64,000 nt of DNA from JAHECQ01 sp963775125 (GTDB lineage Bacteria; Actinomycetota; Acidimicrobiia; Acidimicrobiales; SZUA-35), in assembly GCA_963775125.1 (NCBI GenBank), contig CAVZHQ010000007.1:558001-622000 (forward strand), in the 5' to 3' direction. The translations under genes were made by a program, and so were the position numbers. The notes beneath the pieces were generated by a model. The model saw nothing but the letters and a program-made list of their open reading frames with translations, made no database searches and was not told the origin of the DNA. Below are positions 62,156 through 64,000 of this stretch, piece after piece. Each line of letters begins with the position of its first letter. Position 1 is the stretch's first letter.

Positions 62156-64000
62156 ATGACCGAAACCGATCTTGTCGACACCACTGCGACCACCGCCGAA
62201 AGCGACACGGCGACCGTTGATGCGCTGGCCTCGGATGTCGCGTGGAATCTCGACTCGCTGCTGCCGGAGGGGCAGACGACCGAAACGCTGTTCGACCAGG
62301 CCGACGCGCTTGCGGACGCTGTGGGTGCTTACCGCGACCGGGTCGGGACGCTCTCGAGCGCCGAATTGGCGGAGCTCATGCGCACCCTGGCCGAGATCGG
62401 TGAGCTGATGAGCCGGGCCGGTTATCACGCGATGCTCCGCTTCAGCGAGAACACCTCGGACCCCGAGCGCGGCGCCGCAATGCAGCGCATGCAGGAGCGC
62501 TCGACGGCCATCGGCACCAAGTTGATCTTCGTCGATCTCGAGTTCGCGGCGGCCGACGACGCCCACGTCGACGCCGTCCTGTCGGCGCCGGAACTCGAGT
62601 TCTGTCGCCATCACCTCCACAACCTCCGACTCAACCGACCCCACCTTTTGACGGAGGCCGAAGAGACCATCCTCACCGAGAAGTCGGTCACCGGCGCCGG
62701 TGCGTGGGTGCGGCTGTTCGACGAGCTGACGTCGGCCATCGAGATCGATCTCCCGGGAGCCGACGGCTCGACCGACCGGGTCGGGCTCGAACAGGGATTG
62801 TCACTGCTGCAGTCCGCGGATCCCGAGGTGCGCGCCAGAGCTGCGACCGCGGTCACCGCCGGTCTCGAGCCCGGATTGCGAACGCGGGCATACGTCTACA
62901 ACACCCTCATGGCCGACAAGGCCACCGACGACCGCCTGCGCCGGTTCGGTTCGTGGATCTCGGCACGGAACCTGTCGAACGAGGCCTCCGACGAGTCGGT
63001 GCAGGCGCTGGTCGACGCGGTCGTCGGCCGCTACGACATCCCTCAGCGTTGGTATGCGCTGAAGGCCCGAGTGCTCGGTGTCGAGCAGCTCCACGATTTC
63101 GATCGGATGGCCTCGGTGGCCACCAGCGAGCAGACCATCGGGTGGAGCGAGGCGACCACGGTCGTTCGGGACGCCTACGCCTCGTTCTCCGACGAGCTGG
63201 CCGGTGTCGTGGGTCGCTTCATCGACGAACAGTGGATCGACGCCCCGGTTCGTCCCGGTAAGCGTCCGGGAGCCTTCTGCGCCTACACCGTTCCGTCCCA
63301 CCATCCGTATGTGCTGCTCAACTGGACCGGACGCGGCCGGGACGTGTTGACGCTCGCCCATGAACTCGGTCATGGCGTCCACGCCTACCTGGCGCGGGAG
63401 CAGGGCATCTTCCATCAGTCGACCCCCCTCACCCTGGCCGAAACCGCCTCGGTATTCGGCGAGACCGTCACCAACAACCGACTCCTCGGGATGCTGGACG
63501 ACCCGGGCGAGCGTTTCGCCCTGCTCGCGTCGACGCTCGAGGATTCCATCGCCACGGTTTTTCGTCAGGTGGCGATGAACCGTTTCGAGGACAAGTGCCA
63601 CTCGCTCCGCCGGGCCGAAGGCGAACTGTCGGTCGAGCGCTTCGGTGACGTTTGGGCCGAGACCCAAGGCGCAATGCTCGGAAGCGCGGTCGAGATCACC
63701 GAGGGGTATCGCACCTGGTGGTCCTACATTCCGCACTTCATCGGGACGCCGGGCTATGTCTATGCCTACGCCTACGGACAGCTCCTGGCCCTGTCGGTGT
63801 ACGCCCGTTACCAGGCCGAAGGCGACGCGTTCGTGCCCGCCTACCTCGAGCTGCTCCGGGCCGGCGGGTCCAAGTCGCCCGAGGCCCTGGGCGCCATCGT
63901 CGGTTGCGACCTCGCCGACCCCGCCTTCTGGGACGCCGGTCTCGCCATCGTCGAAGGCCAACTCACCGCGGCCGAGGACGCCGCCACCGCCGCCGGCCGC
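62156..64000 (+). CDS. M3-family oligoendopeptidase (PepF-like), 3' end outside window
   Basis: Zinc metallopeptidase of the thimet/oligoendopeptidase F family. ATG 62156 opens about 615 residues to the window edge. The zinc motif HELGHGVH falls at residue 402, with a distal Glu in TLAETASVFGE, and a late HFIGTPGYVYAYAYGQLLAL. The N-terminal domain (LSSAELAELMRTLAEIGELMSRAGYHAML) is alpha-helical as usual. Only the last few residues should be missing. Confidence 0.92.
   Translation, partial: MTETDLVDTTATTAESDTATVDALASDVAWNLDSLLPEGQTTETLFDQADALADAVGAYRDRVGTLSSAELAELMRTLAEIGELMSRAGYHAMLRFSENTSDPERGAAMQRMQERSTAIGTKLIFVDLEFAAADDAHVDAVLSAPELEFCRHHLHNLRLNRPHLLTEAEETILTEKSVTGAGAWVRLFDELTSAIEIDLPGADGSTDRVGLEQGLSLLQSADPEVRARAATAVTAGLEPGLRTRAYVYNTLMADKATDDRLRRFGSWISARNLSNEASDESVQALVDAVVGRYDIPQRWYALKARVLGVEQLHDFDRMASVATSEQTIGWSEATTVVRDAYASFSDELAGVVGRFIDEQWIDAPVRPGKRPGAFCAYTVPSHHPYVLLNWTGRGRDVLTLAHELGHGVHAYLAREQGIFHQSTPLTLAETASVFGETVTNNRLLGMLDDPGERFALLASTLEDSIATVFRQVAMNRFEDKCHSLRRAEGELSVERFGDVWAETQGAMLGSAVEITEGYRTWWSYIPHFIGTPGYVYAYAYGQLLALSVYARYQAEGDAFVPAYLELLRAGGSKSPEALGAIVGCDLADPAFWDAGLAIVEGQLTAAEDAATAAGR

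Noticed and set aside
62801..63961. 386-residue antisense frame opposite the PepF-like gene
   Set aside because: The plus strand has HELGH and other M3 motifs; the antisense frame has none.

Overview
The window is about 64 kb of high-GC, tightly packed bacterial chromosome with no phage, IS element, CRISPR array, rRNA or recognisable tRNA gene. The gene content points to Actinomycetota: an actinobacterial mIHF gene before gmk and rpoZ, a PriA without a Walker A motif, a DUF1844 gene next to infC, and the chain aspS-rarA-alaS-ruvX-mltG-aroE-aroB-pepQ-efp-nusB-pyrR. A member of the Acidimicrobiia is my best guess (inference). Most transcription units seem to start leaderless: a TANNNT hexamer lies 6-9 nt before the start codon of at least 17 genes on both strands.

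Layout. 1-8.6 kb: aspS 3' end, rarA, two small membrane or hypothetical genes, alaS, ruvX, mltG. 8.6-15.2 kb: aroE, a DUF4388 protein, prepilin peptidase, aroB, an M24 peptidase, efp, nusB. 15.2-17.7 kb: a secreted CAP/DUF4214 protein and an HpcH/HpaI aldolase. 17.7-32.6 kb: the pyrimidine operon pyrR-B-C-carA-carB-pyrD-pyrF, then mIHF, gmk, rpoZ, coaBC, metK, priA. 32.6-35.5 kb: an acyl-CoA ligase and a convergent Rieske oxygenase. 35.5-37.9 kb: an AT-rich promoter and three hypothetical genes, two resembling type VII secretion (EspC/WXG-like) proteins. 37.8-41.7 kb: two RNA methyltransferases, then def-fmt-rsmB. 41.7-46.6 kb, minus strand: a PLP Cys/Met enzyme, serA, DUF1015 and an aminotransferase. 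46.6-52.2 kb: moaB-ribD-ribE-ribBA, an amidohydrolase, hisG and a cold-shock-like protein. 52.3-54.7 kb: a GGDEF-EAL protein. 54.8-61.2 kb: DUF1844, infC-rpmI-rplT, a SpoU methylase, pheS-pheT. 61.2-64 kb: a VOC protein, a small secreted protein and the start of a PepF-like M3 peptidase.

The most notable signals are regulatory. (1) The pyrR leader has a near-consensus PyrR-binding hairpin just before the Shine-Dalgarno, and a perfect intrinsic terminator lies inside codons 9-16 of pyrR. (2) infC has no in-frame ATG/GTG/TTG before its conserved N-terminus; it appears to start at an ATA that overlaps the stop of a six-codon upstream ORF (MKSDRQ), whose Shine-Dalgarno is held in an 11-bp hairpin. 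(3) Gene ends carry many young tandem repeats, of period 15 or 30 bp inside genes and 16-17 bp between genes, including one inside a Rieske iron-sulfur loop.

Four genes (aroE, the CAP gene, pyrD, pyrF) each need removal of one extra base to restore the family reading frame. Because three are normally essential, indel errors in the assembly are likely, and any single-base conclusion should be read with that in mind.
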